Shown here in pieces: positions 1 to 9,155 of a DNA stretch of 64,000 nucleotides. Position numbers and translations under genes: made by a program. The notes under the pieces were generated by a model. The model made no database searches. It saw nothing but the letters and a program-made list of their open reading frames with translations, and was not told where the DNA came from. The stretch comes from Pseudomonadota bacterium (GTDB taxonomy: Bacteria; Pseudomonadota; Alphaproteobacteria; Azospirillales; Azospirillaceae), in assembly GCA_023423695.1 (NCBI GenBank), contig JAFAFA010000052.1:62001-126000 (forward strand), written 5' to 3'. How positions within the stretch are numbered: position 1 is the first letter of the stretch; each line of letters starts with the position of its first letter.

Positions 1-242
1 GCCGCCTGCATCGTCTCGGGATAGGCCCCCTTGTAGGAGGCGTTGACCTGGACCGCCTGCTGGCTGTCGTTGAAGTCCTTGACGATCTGCTCAAGCTGGC
101 CGCCCAGCGGCTGCGGCAGGCCGTGCCAGAAATCGATCACCGTCTTCGATTGCGCCAGGGCCGATCCCGGCAGAGCGGCGAACAGCAGCGCGGTGGTGGT
201 GGCGGCGCCCGTCAGGAGGGCAAGCTTGCGGCGGGTCAACAT
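1..242 (-). CDS. ugpB: sn-glycerol-3-phosphate ABC transporter substrate-binding protein, N-terminal fragment
   Basis: This is the first 80 codons of a gene that runs off the left edge of the window. The product starts with a classic export signal: MLTRRK, a hydrophobic Ala/Leu/Thr stretch, and a probable cleavage after ALA near residue 32. The mature start contains FWHGL, then DFN, and then SYKGAYPETMQA, the pattern of UgpB-family extracellular solute-binding proteins. The role would be periplasmic capture of glycerol-3-phosphate or its diesters for the UgpAEC permease. The remaining Ugp genes are not visible. The family call rests on the N-terminus only, so another family 1 sugar-binding protein is possible. 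Confidence 0.8.
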   Translation of the reverse strand, partial: MLTRRKLALLTGAATTTALLFAALPGSALAQSKTVIDFWHGLPQPLGGQLEQIVKDFNDSQQAVQVNASYKGAYPETMQA

Positions 243-540
243 GCGGTGGGTCTCCCTGTCCCGGTATGGTGCGCGGTTGTCATGAGGGCAATGGGTTGCC
301 GTCCCGCGACGCTTTCATGAAGTTTTGGTGGCAGACGCATTGGGCCATGTGCTGGCCATCTGTTTGCGCTTGCGAAAAGCACTGATAATTCGATGATCGC
401 TTTCGAAATTGTTTGGTTGCTCTAATCGTCACACTGCCCATGCATGGCTGGCTCTGTCAAGACGCGGAATTACAGTTTTGTGACGTGCAAAAGCCGCTGG
501 CCGGAATGTTGCGGAGCGAAAATGGGCGGGCGCGGAAAGG
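243..540. other. Intergenic region upstream of ugpB
   Basis: About 300 bases lie between the start of the ugpB-like gene and the end of the next minus-strand gene. The part nearest 300-450 is less GC-rich than its surroundings and presumably carries the ugpB promoter. I see no convincing operator, terminator or small gene. Confidence 0.4.
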
Positions 541-2148
541 CTAACGCGAACAGGTGAGGTCCGGTAGCAATGCGCCCGCCGGAACGGTACCCACCCCCGC
601 CTGCAGGCTGCGGCTGAGCAGGCGGCGCAGGGCCGCGGGGTCGCAGGGCTTGTGGACCAGCGGGAGGCCGCTGCGGTCGACGCTGCGCAGACGGTCGGGG
701 TCGGTATCGCCTGTCACGATCACGCCCGGAACGCGCCGGCCGCAACGGGCGCGCACCGCCTGGATGGCGTCGATGCCGGATTCCGGCCCCGACAGGCGCA
801 GATCGGACAGCACGAGGTCCGGGGAGGCGGCGGCACTGTCCAACTCGGCGCAGGCCTCGACAATGCCGCGGGCGGGGATGACGGCATAGCCCCAGCCGCG
901 CAGCAGCATGCCGATCCCTTCCAGTTGCATCGCATCATCCTCGATCACCAGCACGGTGCCGGCCTTCGCCGGATCGGCGGAAGCCGACGTTCCGACGGCC
1001 GGCTCCGGCTCGCTGTCGGCGGAATCGTCGCCCGACCGGTCGCCGTCGGAACCGGCCAGCGGCACCTCCACCGCGAAGACCGAGCCCTTGCCGAGCCTGG
1101 AGCGCACCGTCACCGGATGCCCGAGCACCTGCGCCAGCCGGCGCACGATGGCGAGCCCCAGCCCCAGCCCCTGCTTGCGGTCGCGGCCGGGATTGCCGAG
1201 CTGGTGGAAGTCCTCGAAGATCACGGCATGGTTGGCCGGGTCGATGCCGACGCCAGTGTCCCACACCTCGATGCGCAGGCTGTCACCGCGCCGCCGCGCC
1301 GCCAGCAGGATTCCGCCCTTCAGGGTATAGCGCAGGGCGTTAGCCAGGATCGGCCGCAGCAGCCGTTCCATCAGGGCGGGATCGCTGGTGACCTGGGCGT
1401 CTAGCGGACGAACGTTGAACCGCAGCCTCTTGGCCTCCGCCTCCGGCCCGAATTCCTCCAGCATCTTGGCGAGCAGTTCGTCGACCGGGAAGGTCTGCGG
1501 ATTGGCGGCGACCAGCCCGGCTTCCAGCGCCGACACCTCCAGCAGGGCGCGCAGCAGGGTCTCGCCGCCGACGATCGCCTGCTCCAGCTTGTTCGCCAGT
1601 TCGATGGAGGCCGGATCGGTCAGCCGGCCGATCAGCAGATGATGGAACAGGTGCATCGCCTGGAAGGGCTGGCGCAGATCGTGGCTCGCCGCCGACAGGA
1701 ACTTGCCCTTGGCGGTGCGGGCGCGGTCCGCATCGGCACGCGCCTGCACAGCCTCCGCCCGCGCCTCTGCCAGTGCGGCCGCACCGGCGTCGGCGATCAG
1801 CGCCACCGCGCGGACGGCGCCGCCGGCATCCCGCACCGGGCTCAACGCCACGGCCCGCCCGAGGCCGGGAAACGGTCCGGCACTGCTCGCCGGTGTGCCG
1901 GTCGCCAACACCTGGCGCCGCAGCACGTCGATTGCGTCGGCATCCTCTGCCGCCAGCCCGCCCTCCGCCAGGGTCCGCCCTTCCACCGCATCCCGGGCGA
2001 GGCCGAGACCCTCGGCGAAGGCACGGTTCGCCACCAGCACGCGCCCGTCCTCGCCAAGCAACGCATGGGGGGCGTCGTTGGCCGACATCAGCGCGTCGAA
2101 CCAGTCCGCGCGGGTCGGCGTCTGTCCTTGGATGAGAGGCATCGGCAT
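541..2148 (-). CDS. Soluble PAS hybrid sensor histidine kinase with C-terminal receiver
   Basis: From the ATG at 2148 the product is 535 residues and has no membrane segment. The order is a PAS-like domain (about 15-120), a short coiled linker, a dimerisation domain with H-box SHDLRQP (His about 156), and a catalytic ATPase domain. The ATPase domain has N-box NALRY (Asn about 270), G1 WDTGVGI and G2 GLGLGLAI. An acidic linker and a receiver domain follow, with IEDD and phosphoacceptor Asp about 449 in LVLSDLRL. The HDLRQP variant of the H-box is typical of cytoplasmic hybrid kinases in alphaproteobacteria. The frame is open to a TTG at 2274, but the added residues look unstructured. There is no neighbouring response regulator, so the output is unknown. 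Confidence 0.85.
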   Translation of the reverse strand: MPMPLIQGQTPTRADWFDALMSANDAPHALLGEDGRVLVANRAFAEGLGLARDAVEGRTLAEGGLAAEDADAIDVLRRQVLATGTPASSAGPFPGLGRAVALSPVRDAGGAVRAVALIADAGAAALAEARAEAVQARADADRARTAKGKFLSAASHDLRQPFQAMHLFHHLLIGRLTDPASIELANKLEQAIVGGETLLRALLEVSALEAGLVAANPQTFPVDELLAKMLEEFGPEAEAKRLRFNVRPLDAQVTSDPALMERLLRPILANALRYTLKGGILLAARRRGDSLRIEVWDTGVGIDPANHAVIFEDFHQLGNPGRDRKQGLGLGLAIVRRLAQVLGHPVTVRSRLGKGSVFAVEVPLAGSDGDRSGDDSADSEPEPAVGTSASADPAKAGTVLVIEDDAMQLEGIGMLLRGWGYAVIPARGIVEACAELDSAAASPDLVLSDLRLSGPESGIDAIQAVRARCGRRVPGVIVTGDTDPDRLRSVDRSGLPLVHKPCDPAALRRLLSRSLQAGVGTVPAGALLPDLTCSR

Positions 2149-2412
2149 GTACTCGGCAAAACTGCGGGGAAGACTGACGATGGAGAAAAAGGCGTCCTGA
2201 ATAGCGGGAAAACGGGGTTCCTGGAACCGCCGCGTTACCACTGCTTTATCTTGTGTTCCGATCGATCGTGTCAAATGTGACCTCAGTCGATCCCATGGCC
2301 CATGGTTCGTTCGAAGGCCCTAATGCTTTAAGCCGAGGCTGCACCGTAACTCCTTTACCGCCAAGGTGGGAGGACGCTTTCGCATATGGCTGCAGCCGCG
2401 CTATAAGACGGC

Positions 2413-3180
2413 ATGGTGCAGCGCCGCCCCTCTCTCCCCGCCCTCTTGCGCAAACGCAAGCGATCCGCCGCCCGGCCGCCCCAGCCGCCGCGGGCGCTGG
2501 AGATTTCCGGCCTGCCGATTCCGCTGGAGCTGCGGGAGAGCGCGCGTGCCACCCGCATGACCCTGCGCGTCGATGCCGGTCGCGGGCTGGTGCAGGTCGT
2601 CGTTCCGGTCGGCGTGTCGGAGACCGACGCACGCCAATTCGTCGGCCGGCATGACGGCTGGCTGCGGGCGCGTCTGGCGGCGATGCCGCCGTCCCTCCCC
2701 TTCGCCGACGGCGCCAGCGTGCCTTACCTGGGCGTCGAGCATGTCATCCGCCACGACCCCGCCCTGCGCGGCCCGACCCGGATCGAGGAGGGTGCCCTGC
2801 TGGTCGGCGGCCAGCCGGAGCATGTGGCCCGCCGCGTCCGCGATTTCCTGACCGCCGAGGCGAAGCGCGAGCTTTCGATCCGCGCCCGCGTCAAGGCGGC
2901 GTCCATCGGCGCCCGCGTTGCCGCAGTCACCATCCGGGACACCAAGAGCCGCTGGGGCAGCTGTTCGTCCACCGGCCGGCTGTCCTTCTCCTGGCGCCTG
3001 ATCCTGACGCCGGAGCCGGTGCTGGACTATGTCGTCGGTCATGAGGTGGCCCACCTGCGCGAGATGAACCACTCCCCGCGCTTCTGGGCGCTGTGCGCCA
3101 GCCTGACCGCCGGGCAGAACGTCGAACTGCCGCGGGCCTGGCTGAAGGCCAACGGCACGCGGCTGCTGCGCTACGGGTAA
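2413..3180 (+). CDS. YgjP/M48-type zinc metallopeptidase domain protein
   Basis: The 255-residue protein ends in a zincin-like domain. GHEVAHL gives the HExxH motif (His210, Glu211, His214), and His220 in MNHSPRFW is the likely third zinc ligand. The upstream DTKSRWGSCS block (about 176-184) is characteristic of the YgjP/DUF45 (SprT-like) family. The N-terminus is rich in Arg/Pro and contains no signal peptide, so the protein is probably cytoplasmic. The biological substrate of this family is not well defined. It is convergent with the Cache-GGDEF-EAL gene downstream and divergent from the hybrid kinase upstream. Confidence 0.88.
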   Translation: MVQRRPSLPALLRKRKRSAARPPQPPRALEISGLPIPLELRESARATRMTLRVDAGRGLVQVVVPVGVSETDARQFVGRHDGWLRARLAAMPPSLPFADGASVPYLGVEHVIRHDPALRGPTRIEEGALLVGGQPEHVARRVRDFLTAEAKRELSIRARVKAASIGARVAAVTIRDTKSRWGSCSSTGRLSFSWRLILTPEPVLDYVVGHEVAHLREMNHSPRFWALCASLTAGQNVELPRAWLKANGTRLLRYG

Positions 3181-3202
3181 GGCGGGCCGCGTCCCCCGTC
3201 CG

Positions 3203-6200
3203 CTACTTCACCGCCTCAGCCAACTGCGCTTGAGCCGTGCCTGCATTGTCCCGGACGAAGGCCAGGAAGTTCTCGTAGGGCATGGGACGGCCCAGCAGAT
3301 AGCCCTGGCACTGGTCGCAGCCCATGGTGGCGAGGCAGTGATACTGCTCCTCCGTCTCCACCCCCTCGGCCAGCGTCTGCATGCGCAAGGACCGCGCCAT
3401 GCCGATGATCGCCTCGGCGATGGCGCTGCTGTCCGGGTTGTCGGCGCGCAGGCCGCTGACGAAGCTGCGGTCGATCTTCAGCTTGTCGACGCGGAAGCGC
3501 TTCAGATAGGCCAGGGAGGAATAGCCGGTGCCGAAGTCGTCGATGGCGAGCGGCACCCCCATCTCGCGCAGTTGCGAGAAGGTTTCCGATACCACGTCGG
3601 AATCGTCCATCAGGACGCTTTCCGTCACCTCCAGTTCCAGCGCTGAGGGCGGAATGCCGTAGGCCGACAGCCAGCCGGCCACCCGCTCCGCCAATCCGGG
3701 ACGGCGCACCTGCACCGCCGACAGATTGATGGCGATCAGCAGGTTCCGGTGGCGCAACAGTTCCGCCGCGCGGCGGCAAGCCTCGCCCAACACCCAGTCG
3801 CCCAGCGGCAGGATCAGGCCGGTATCCTCGGCCACCGGAATGAACTGGCCGGGCATGATCAGCGTGCCGTCGGGCTGGCGCCAGCGCACCAGCGCCTCCG
3901 CCCCGATCAGACGGCGGCCGTCCAGCGAGAACTGCGGCTGGAAATGCAGCTCCAGCTCGTTGTTGGCCAGGGCGCGGCGCAGGTTGTTCTCCGTCCACAT
4001 CCGGTCCGAAGCGCGGCGGTTCAGCTCCGGCGTGAAGAACTGGTAGGTGGCGCGCCCGGCCTCCTTGGCGGCGTACATCGCCATGTCGGCGCTCTTCAGC
4101 AGCGCATCGATGCCGGTGCCGTCATCGGGATAGATCGCGATGCCGATGGAGGGCGTGACCTGCAGCTCGTGCCCGTCGATCACATAGGGCTCGGACAGGG
4201 CGTGCAGCACCTTGCGCGCCACGATGCCGGCGGCATCGGGGCTGTCCATATCGCTGATGAGGATGATGAACTCGTCGCCGCCTTGGCGGCTGACGGTGTC
4301 GCTGGCCCGCACGGTGGCGAGCAGCCGCACCGCCACCTCGCGCAGCAGCCCGTCGCCGACCTGATGGCCCAGGCTGTCGTTGATGGTCTTGAAGCGGTCG
4401 AGATCGACGAACAGCAGCCCCACCTTGGTGCCGTGGCGACCGGCGGCCAGCATGGCGCGGTCCAGCCGGTCGCGCAGCAGGAAGCGGTTGGGCAGGTCGG
4501 TCAGGAAATCGAACTGCGCCAGATGGCGGATGCGCTCCTCCTGCGCGCGGGTCTCGGTGATGTCGGTGAAGGCGGCGATGTAGTTGGCGACGGCACCGTC
4601 CCCGTTCCGCACCAGCTTGACGCTCAGCCATTCCGGGAACACCTCGCCGTTCTTGCGGGTGCTCCAGATTTCGCCGGCCCAATGGCCGTCTTCGCGCAGC
4701 TGCGCCCACAAATCGTCATAGAATCCCGGCGGATTGCGGTCGGAGCGCAGGAATTCCGGGCCGCGGCCCAGCACCTCGTCGCGGTCGTAGCCGGTGATGC
4801 GGGAGAAGGCATCGTTGGCGGCGACGATCTGCCGGTCCCCGTTGGCGACGAACATGCCCTCCGCAGCGTTGTCGAACACCTTGGCAGACAGCCGCAGCTG
4901 CCATTCCGCCCGTTTGCGTTCGCTGATGTCGCGGGCGATGGCGGAGTAGTAGACCTCACCCTCGTAGGTGATGCGGCTGGCCGTGACCTCCAGCTCCAGC
5001 TTGCGGCCGTCCGGGGTGTGGTAGACGGTCTCGTAATGGCTGGCCGCGTCCTCGCCCTCTGCGGCAAAGCGCTTCAGCAGGTCGGCCTGCCCCATCACCA
5101 GATCCTCAAGCGTCCCGCCCAGCGCCTTGCAGCCGAAGGGGTTGATGTAGGCGATGCGCAGGTTGGCATCGGCCAGGACGACGATCTCCGACACATGGTC
5201 GACGAAGAAGTTGGCGAGGTAGAGCTGCCGCGCCCGTTCGCGCAGCATGCTGTCGCTGTGCCGGACCCGCAGCTGGTAGCTGCCGACGATGCGCCGGATC
5301 CAGCCGGTGACCAGCCACGACATGCCGACGGACGCGGCCAGCGCCACGCCCAGCACCGCGACCGTGGTCCAGACGCGCAGGTTGACGCCGCGGCTGAACT
5401 CCGCCCGGCGGGCCTCCATCTCCTTGCCGACGTCGTCGATGTAGAAGCCGGCGACCAGGATCCAGCCCCACACGGTGGGAGCGGAGACATAGGCCATCTT
5501 CGGCGTCGGCCGTGCGGTGACCGGATGGATCCAGTCGTAGCGCACCTCGCCGCCGCCCTGACGCCCCTGCTCCAGCAGACGGGTGACGAGATCGCGTTCG
5601 GTCTTCCACGGCAGGTCGCGCGCGTTCATCCCCTCCGATGCGGGCGCGGTGGGCGACAGCAGAACCTGCCCGTCCTGGCGCAGCACGCCGATATAGCCGG
5701 TTTCCCCGAAGCGGAAGGCGCGCAGCCGTTCCAGCGACTCACGCTGAAGCTGCGCCTCCACCGCCCCCAGGGCATCGCCGGCGCCGATCAGCCAGTCGAA
5801 GGGTTCGAACCGGCGGACGAAGGCCAGCTTGTCGACCATCTGCACCGGGTCGTCGGGCAGGCGCCAGCGGTAGCGGGCGAAGCCGCGCAGGCTGGGGTCC
5901 TGGACCGCCCGCATCAGCTCGCGAACCACCGCGGCTCCTTGCGGATCGGGGGCCGCGAAGGGCGAGGTTCCCTCCCGCGACGGATCGACCGGCATCAGCA
6001 CCGACTCGCCGTTCAGATCATGGATGAAATAGTAGCCGCGTCCGCCGGAGAAGCGCAGCGGCCGCAGCGTCTCCTTGATCGATTCCTTCACCGCCGCCTC
6101 GGGCAGGATGTCCTTTTCCCGGTTATGGACGCTGCGGGCGATGGCATAGGCCTCGTCCACCTGGGCGCGCAGATGCTCCTTCAGAAGCGGTTCGACGCGC

Positions 6201-6460
6201 GAGCGCATGTAGGCCAGGTAGGAGCGCGCGTTCTCGACCTCCTGGACCAGGGCCTGATGCTGCTCCTGGACATAGCGCGCCTCGCTCTGCTGCAGGTCGT
6301 GCTCGAGGTCGGCCCAATGCTGCCAGACGAAATAGAAGCCGAGCCCGAGGACGAGCGCCGACACCAGCGCCATCGACGCCAGAAATTGCAGGCGGTAGAG
6401 CCGGGCCTCGTCTGACGAGCGCGACGGCGCACGGACCAGCTCGGCGACGGGGTCGGACAA
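3203..6460 (-). CDS. Membrane Cache-PAS-PAS-GGDEF-EAL cyclic-di-GMP protein
   Basis: This protein of about 1085 residues is predicted to make and/or degrade cyclic di-GMP. A first membrane helix lies near residue 25-45, followed by a long periplasmic Cache region and a second helix at the VLGVALAASVGMSWLV stretch. Two PAS domains (DITERK/DITETR ends) come next. The cyclase domain has an intact GGDEF in RQGGDEFIIL, and the phosphodiesterase domain has an intact EALVRW, DDFGTGYSSL and QGYLLGRP. Both active sites therefore look usable. I chose the TTG at 6460 because AGGGAG sits six bases upstream; the frame is open to another TTG at 6538. Sensing is presumably of an external small molecule. Confidence 0.9.
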   Translation of the reverse strand: MSDPVAELVRAPSRSSDEARLYRLQFLASMALVSALVLGLGFYFVWQHWADLEHDLQQSEARYVQEQHQALVQEVENARSYLAYMRSRVEPLLKEHLRAQVDEAYAIARSVHNREKDILPEAAVKESIKETLRPLRFSGGRGYYFIHDLNGESVLMPVDPSREGTSPFAAPDPQGAAVVRELMRAVQDPSLRGFARYRWRLPDDPVQMVDKLAFVRRFEPFDWLIGAGDALGAVEAQLQRESLERLRAFRFGETGYIGVLRQDGQVLLSPTAPASEGMNARDLPWKTERDLVTRLLEQGRQGGGEVRYDWIHPVTARPTPKMAYVSAPTVWGWILVAGFYIDDVGKEMEARRAEFSRGVNLRVWTTVAVLGVALAASVGMSWLVTGWIRRIVGSYQLRVRHSDSMLRERARQLYLANFFVDHVSEIVVLADANLRIAYINPFGCKALGGTLEDLVMGQADLLKRFAAEGEDAASHYETVYHTPDGRKLELEVTASRITYEGEVYYSAIARDISERKRAEWQLRLSAKVFDNAAEGMFVANGDRQIVAANDAFSRITGYDRDEVLGRGPEFLRSDRNPPGFYDDLWAQLREDGHWAGEIWSTRKNGEVFPEWLSVKLVRNGDGAVANYIAAFTDITETRAQEERIRHLAQFDFLTDLPNRFLLRDRLDRAMLAAGRHGTKVGLLFVDLDRFKTINDSLGHQVGDGLLREVAVRLLATVRASDTVSRQGGDEFIILISDMDSPDAAGIVARKVLHALSEPYVIDGHELQVTPSIGIAIYPDDGTGIDALLKSADMAMYAAKEAGRATYQFFTPELNRRASDRMWTENNLRRALANNELELHFQPQFSLDGRRLIGAEALVRWRQPDGTLIMPGQFIPVAEDTGLILPLGDWVLGEACRRAAELLRHRNLLIAINLSAVQVRRPGLAERVAGWLSAYGIPPSALELEVTESVLMDDSDVVSETFSQLREMGVPLAIDDFGTGYSSLAYLKRFRVDKLKIDRSFVSGLRADNPDSSAIAEAIIGMARSLRMQTLAEGVETEEQYHCLATMGCDQCQGYLLGRPMPYENFLAFVRDNAGTAQAQLAEAVK

Positions 6461-6886
6461 GAAGGGCTCCCTTCGGATGGCCTGATCTGATGAAACTCGC
6501 GGAAACCGGCTGGCGGCCGGCCACAATGCACCGTTCAAGTGTTGCTTAATGCTCGCAAGGATTCAACTGCAAGCGAATCAAACCCACCAGGGCGCGACTC
6601 TTTGACTGTTTTCCTCACCCGCTGATGGCCGGTCTGGAGCGCGACCGCGAGTGTATAGGGAAATCGAGGGAAATCCGGCTGTCGAGCTTTAGGCGCGGAT
6701 TCCCTTCGCTGGGCAACGATTCGACCGCGAAGATTAATGCGGCCGCGAACGGGCCGGGCCGGGCGGGGGAAACTGGCGCATCGCGAGGCTTTAAAACGCA
6801 TCCCGGCACCGCTATGGTCGCGCGCGCGTGCTATGAGATCCGCAAGCCACCCTCAATCCAGCGCCCGCATCCTCCGGAGAGTGCCG
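6461..6886. promoter_or_regulatory. Divergent intergenic region upstream of the GGDEF-EAL gene and purB
   Basis: Roughly 425 bases separate two divergently transcribed genes and must carry both promoters. The stretch 6540-6740 is less GC-rich than the coding DNA beside it. CCTCCGGAGA at 6871-6880 is the purB ribosome binding site. I see no clear operator, and nothing resembling a PurR site that I could defend. Confidence 0.4.
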
Positions 6887-8182
6887 ATGATCCCCCGCTA
6901 TACCCGCCCCGAAATGGCCCGCATCTGGGAGCCGGAGAACCGCTTCCGCATCTGGTTCGAGATCGAGGCGCACGCCTGCGACGCGCAGGCCGATCTGGGC
7001 GTGATCCCGAAGGAGGCCGCCAAGGCGGTGTGGGAGCGCGGCAAGTGGGAGATCGACCGCATCGACGAGATCGAGCGGGAAACCCGGCACGACGTCATCG
7101 CCTTCCTGACCAACCTCGCCGAATATGTCGGTCCCGAGGCCCGCTTCGTCCACCAGGGCATGACCTCGTCGGACGTGCTGGACACCTGCCTCGCCGTCCA
7201 GTTGACCCAGGCGGCCGACCTGCTGCTGGCCGACATGGACGCGCTGCTGGCCGCGCTGAAGCGCCGGGCCTACGAGCACAAGAACACCGTCACCATCGGC
7301 CGCAGCCACGGCATCCATGCCGAGCCGACGACCTTCGGCCTGAAGCTGGCCGGCCATTACGCCGCCTTCGCCCGCGGGCGCGAGCGTCTGGTCCAGGCGC
7401 GCCAGGACATCGCCACCTGCGCCATCTCCGGCGCCGTCGGCACCTTCGCCAACATCGACCCGCGGGTGGAGGAGCATGTCGCCGCCAAGCTGGGCCTGTC
7501 GGTGGAGCCGGTGTCGACCCAGGTCATCCCGCGCGACCGCCATGCCTTCTACTTCTCCGTCCTGGGCGTGATCGCCTCGAGCATCGAGAATCTGGCCACG
7601 GAAATCCGCCACCTGCAGCGTACCGAGGTGCGCGAGGCGGAGGAGTATTTCCACCCCGGCCAGAAGGGCTCGTCGGCGATGCCGCACAAGCGCAACCCGG
7701 TCCTGTCGGAGAACCTGACCGGTCTGGCCCGCATCGTGCGCGCCGCGGTGGTCCCGGCGCTGGAGAACGTCGCGCTGTGGCACGAGCGCGACATCTCGCA
7801 CAGCTCGGTCGAGCGGATGATCGGCCCGGACGCCACCGTCACGCTGGACTTCGCCCTGGTGCGCCTGACCAGCATGATGGAAAAGCTGGTGGTCTATCCG
7901 GAGCGCATGCAGAAGAACCTGGACGATCTGGGCGGTCTGGTCTTCTCGCAGCGCGTCCTTCTGGCGCTGACCCAGGCCGGCATGAGCCGCGAGGACAGCT
8001 ACAAGGCGGTGCAGCGCAACGCCATGCAGGTGTGGGAGAAGGGCGGCAACTATCTGGATCTGCTGTCGGCCGACCCCGACATCGCCAAGCATATCGGCCG
8101 CGACAAGCTGGAGCCGATGTTCGACATGACCTACCACACCAAGCATGTCGACACGGTGTTCAAGCGTGTTTTCGGCGAATGA
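6887..8182 (+). CDS. purB: Adenylosuccinate lyase
   Basis: PurB splits SAICAR to AICAR plus fumarate and adenylosuccinate to AMP plus fumarate in purine synthesis. The 431-residue product starts MIPRYTRPEM, like other alphaproteobacterial PurB proteins. The lyase-superfamily signature is present as GSSAMPHKRNP near residue 264-274, and TSSDVLDT and GRSHGIHAEPTTFG are the substrate-binding blocks. The start at 6887 is set by a good Shine-Dalgarno (CCGGAGA) and by homologue-like N-terminal residues, although the frame stays open upstream. purS and purC lie about 28 kb away in this window. Confidence 0.96.
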   Translation: MIPRYTRPEMARIWEPENRFRIWFEIEAHACDAQADLGVIPKEAAKAVWERGKWEIDRIDEIERETRHDVIAFLTNLAEYVGPEARFVHQGMTSSDVLDTCLAVQLTQAADLLLADMDALLAALKRRAYEHKNTVTIGRSHGIHAEPTTFGLKLAGHYAAFARGRERLVQARQDIATCAISGAVGTFANIDPRVEEHVAAKLGLSVEPVSTQVIPRDRHAFYFSVLGVIASSIENLATEIRHLQRTEVREAEEYFHPGQKGSSAMPHKRNPVLSENLTGLARIVRAAVVPALENVALWHERDISHSSVERMIGPDATVTLDFALVRLTSMMEKLVVYPERMQKNLDDLGGLVFSQRVLLALTQAGMSREDSYKAVQRNAMQVWEKGGNYLDLLSADPDIAKHIGRDKLEPMFDMTYHTKHVDTVFKRVFGE

Positions 8183-8328
8183 CCCGGTGATGGCCCGGGC
8201 CGTTATGGCGTCTTCCGCAGGGCGGCAAATACTTGCCGGTGGATGACAAACGGCCCGGTCATACCTAATCTATCTCGAGAAGCACGTGCCCGGGCGGGGC
8301 AATCCTGAACAGAGCGAGGACTGGACCC

Positions 8329-8568
8329 ATGGCGATGGAAGCCGCCACGATCGAAAAGCTCATCAAGGAAGGCATCCCCGACGCGGTCGTGGAGATCGCC
8401 GACCTTCGGGGCGATGGCGACCACTATGCCGCGCTCGTCACCTCCGCCGCCTTCAAGGGCAAGAGCCGGGTGCAGCAGCACCAGATGGTCTACGCGTCCC
8501 TGCAGGGCAAGATGGGCGGCGAACTGCACGCGCTGGCGCTGACCACCGCGGTGCCCGAGGGCGCCTGA
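8329..8568 (+). CDS. bolA: BolA family protein
   Basis: The 79-residue protein has the BolA fold pattern: IEKLIKEGIPDAVVEIADL, then GDGDHYAALVTSAAFKGKSRVQQHQMVY, ending in LHALALTT. BolA proteins pair with CGFS monothiol glutaredoxins to bind and hand on [2Fe-2S] clusters. The glutaredoxin gene lies 86 bases downstream on the same strand, which supports this job. The invariant His is in QQHQMVY. Confidence 0.93.
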   Translation: MAMEAATIEKLIKEGIPDAVVEIADLRGDGDHYAALVTSAAFKGKSRVQQHQMVYASLQGKMGGELHALALTTAVPEGA

Positions 8569-8654
8569 GAACGGATGCCGGAAGGCGCCTGATTACAAGT
8601 CGCAACGGACATGGTCCCGGCACAGCCGGACCAAATCGGAAGGGTTATCGAGTC

Positions 8655-8996
8655 ATGGTCGATCAGAACGTCGTCGAGCGCATCGAGCAGGACATCAAGA
8701 ACAACGATGTCGTGCTGTACATGAAGGGGACCCCGGTGTTCCCGCAGTGCGGCTTCTCCGCCGCCGTCGTCCAGGTGCTGAGCCACACCGGCGTCAAGTT
8801 CAAGGGTATCAACATCTTGGAGGATCCGGGCCTGCGCCAGGGTCTGAAGGAATACTCGAACTGGCCGACCTTCCCGCAGCTCTACGTCAAGGGCGAGCTG
8901 GTCGGCGGCTGCGACATCGTCCGCGAAATGTACGAGTCGGGCGAGCTGCAGACTCTGCTGACCGACAAGGGCGTCCCCACCGGCGCCGCCGCCTGA
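8655..8996 (+). CDS. grxD: Monothiol glutaredoxin Grx4 type
   Basis: The 113-residue protein carries the monothiol CGFS active site (Cys32 in FPQCGFSAAVV), the WPTFPQLYVKGELVGGCDI block and the glutathione-binding surroundings of GrxD/Grx4. Its role is Fe-S cluster carriage together with BolA rather than disulfide reduction. The ATG at 8655 was preferred to earlier in-frame starts because it matches the family N-terminus. The gene is followed by a strong terminator, so bolA-grxD is probably one transcript. Confidence 0.95.
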   Translation: MVDQNVVERIEQDIKNNDVVLYMKGTPVFPQCGFSAAVVQVLSHTGVKFKGINILEDPGLRQGLKEYSNWPTFPQLYVKGELVGGCDIVREMYESGELQTLLTDKGVPTGAAA

Positions 8997-9027
8997 CGCA
9001 GCCTGGTCTCCAGGGAGCAAAGCGAAA

Positions 9028-9052
9028 AGCCCCGCTTCGGCGGGGCTTTTTG
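9028..9052 (+). terminator. Rho-independent terminator after grxD
   Basis: AGCCCCGC (9028-9035), a TTCG loop and GCGGGGCT (9040-9047) form a perfect 8-bp stem with a stable tetraloop, followed by a T run. It lies 31 bases after the grxD stop. Confidence 0.93.
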
Positions 9053-9155
9053 TTGAGTGAACAGGGCGCGGGGCGGGAGTGATGCCGGTTGCGCAGCCCG
9101 GCCATGTTCGTCCGCCCGCTGCCGGATTGCACAAACAATGTGCTAAACGGACGGT

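Noticed and set aside
3749..6415. Very long plus-strand open frame opposite the Cache-GGDEF-EAL gene
   Set aside because: It is a shadow of GC-rich coding on the other strand: His/Gln/Arg/Val-rich, low complexity, no domain. The opposite frame has intact GGDEF and EAL motifs.
6535..6809. Minus-strand frames between the GGDEF-EAL gene and purB
   Set aside because: Arg/Pro-rich, no ribosome binding site, no family features; treated as intergenic.
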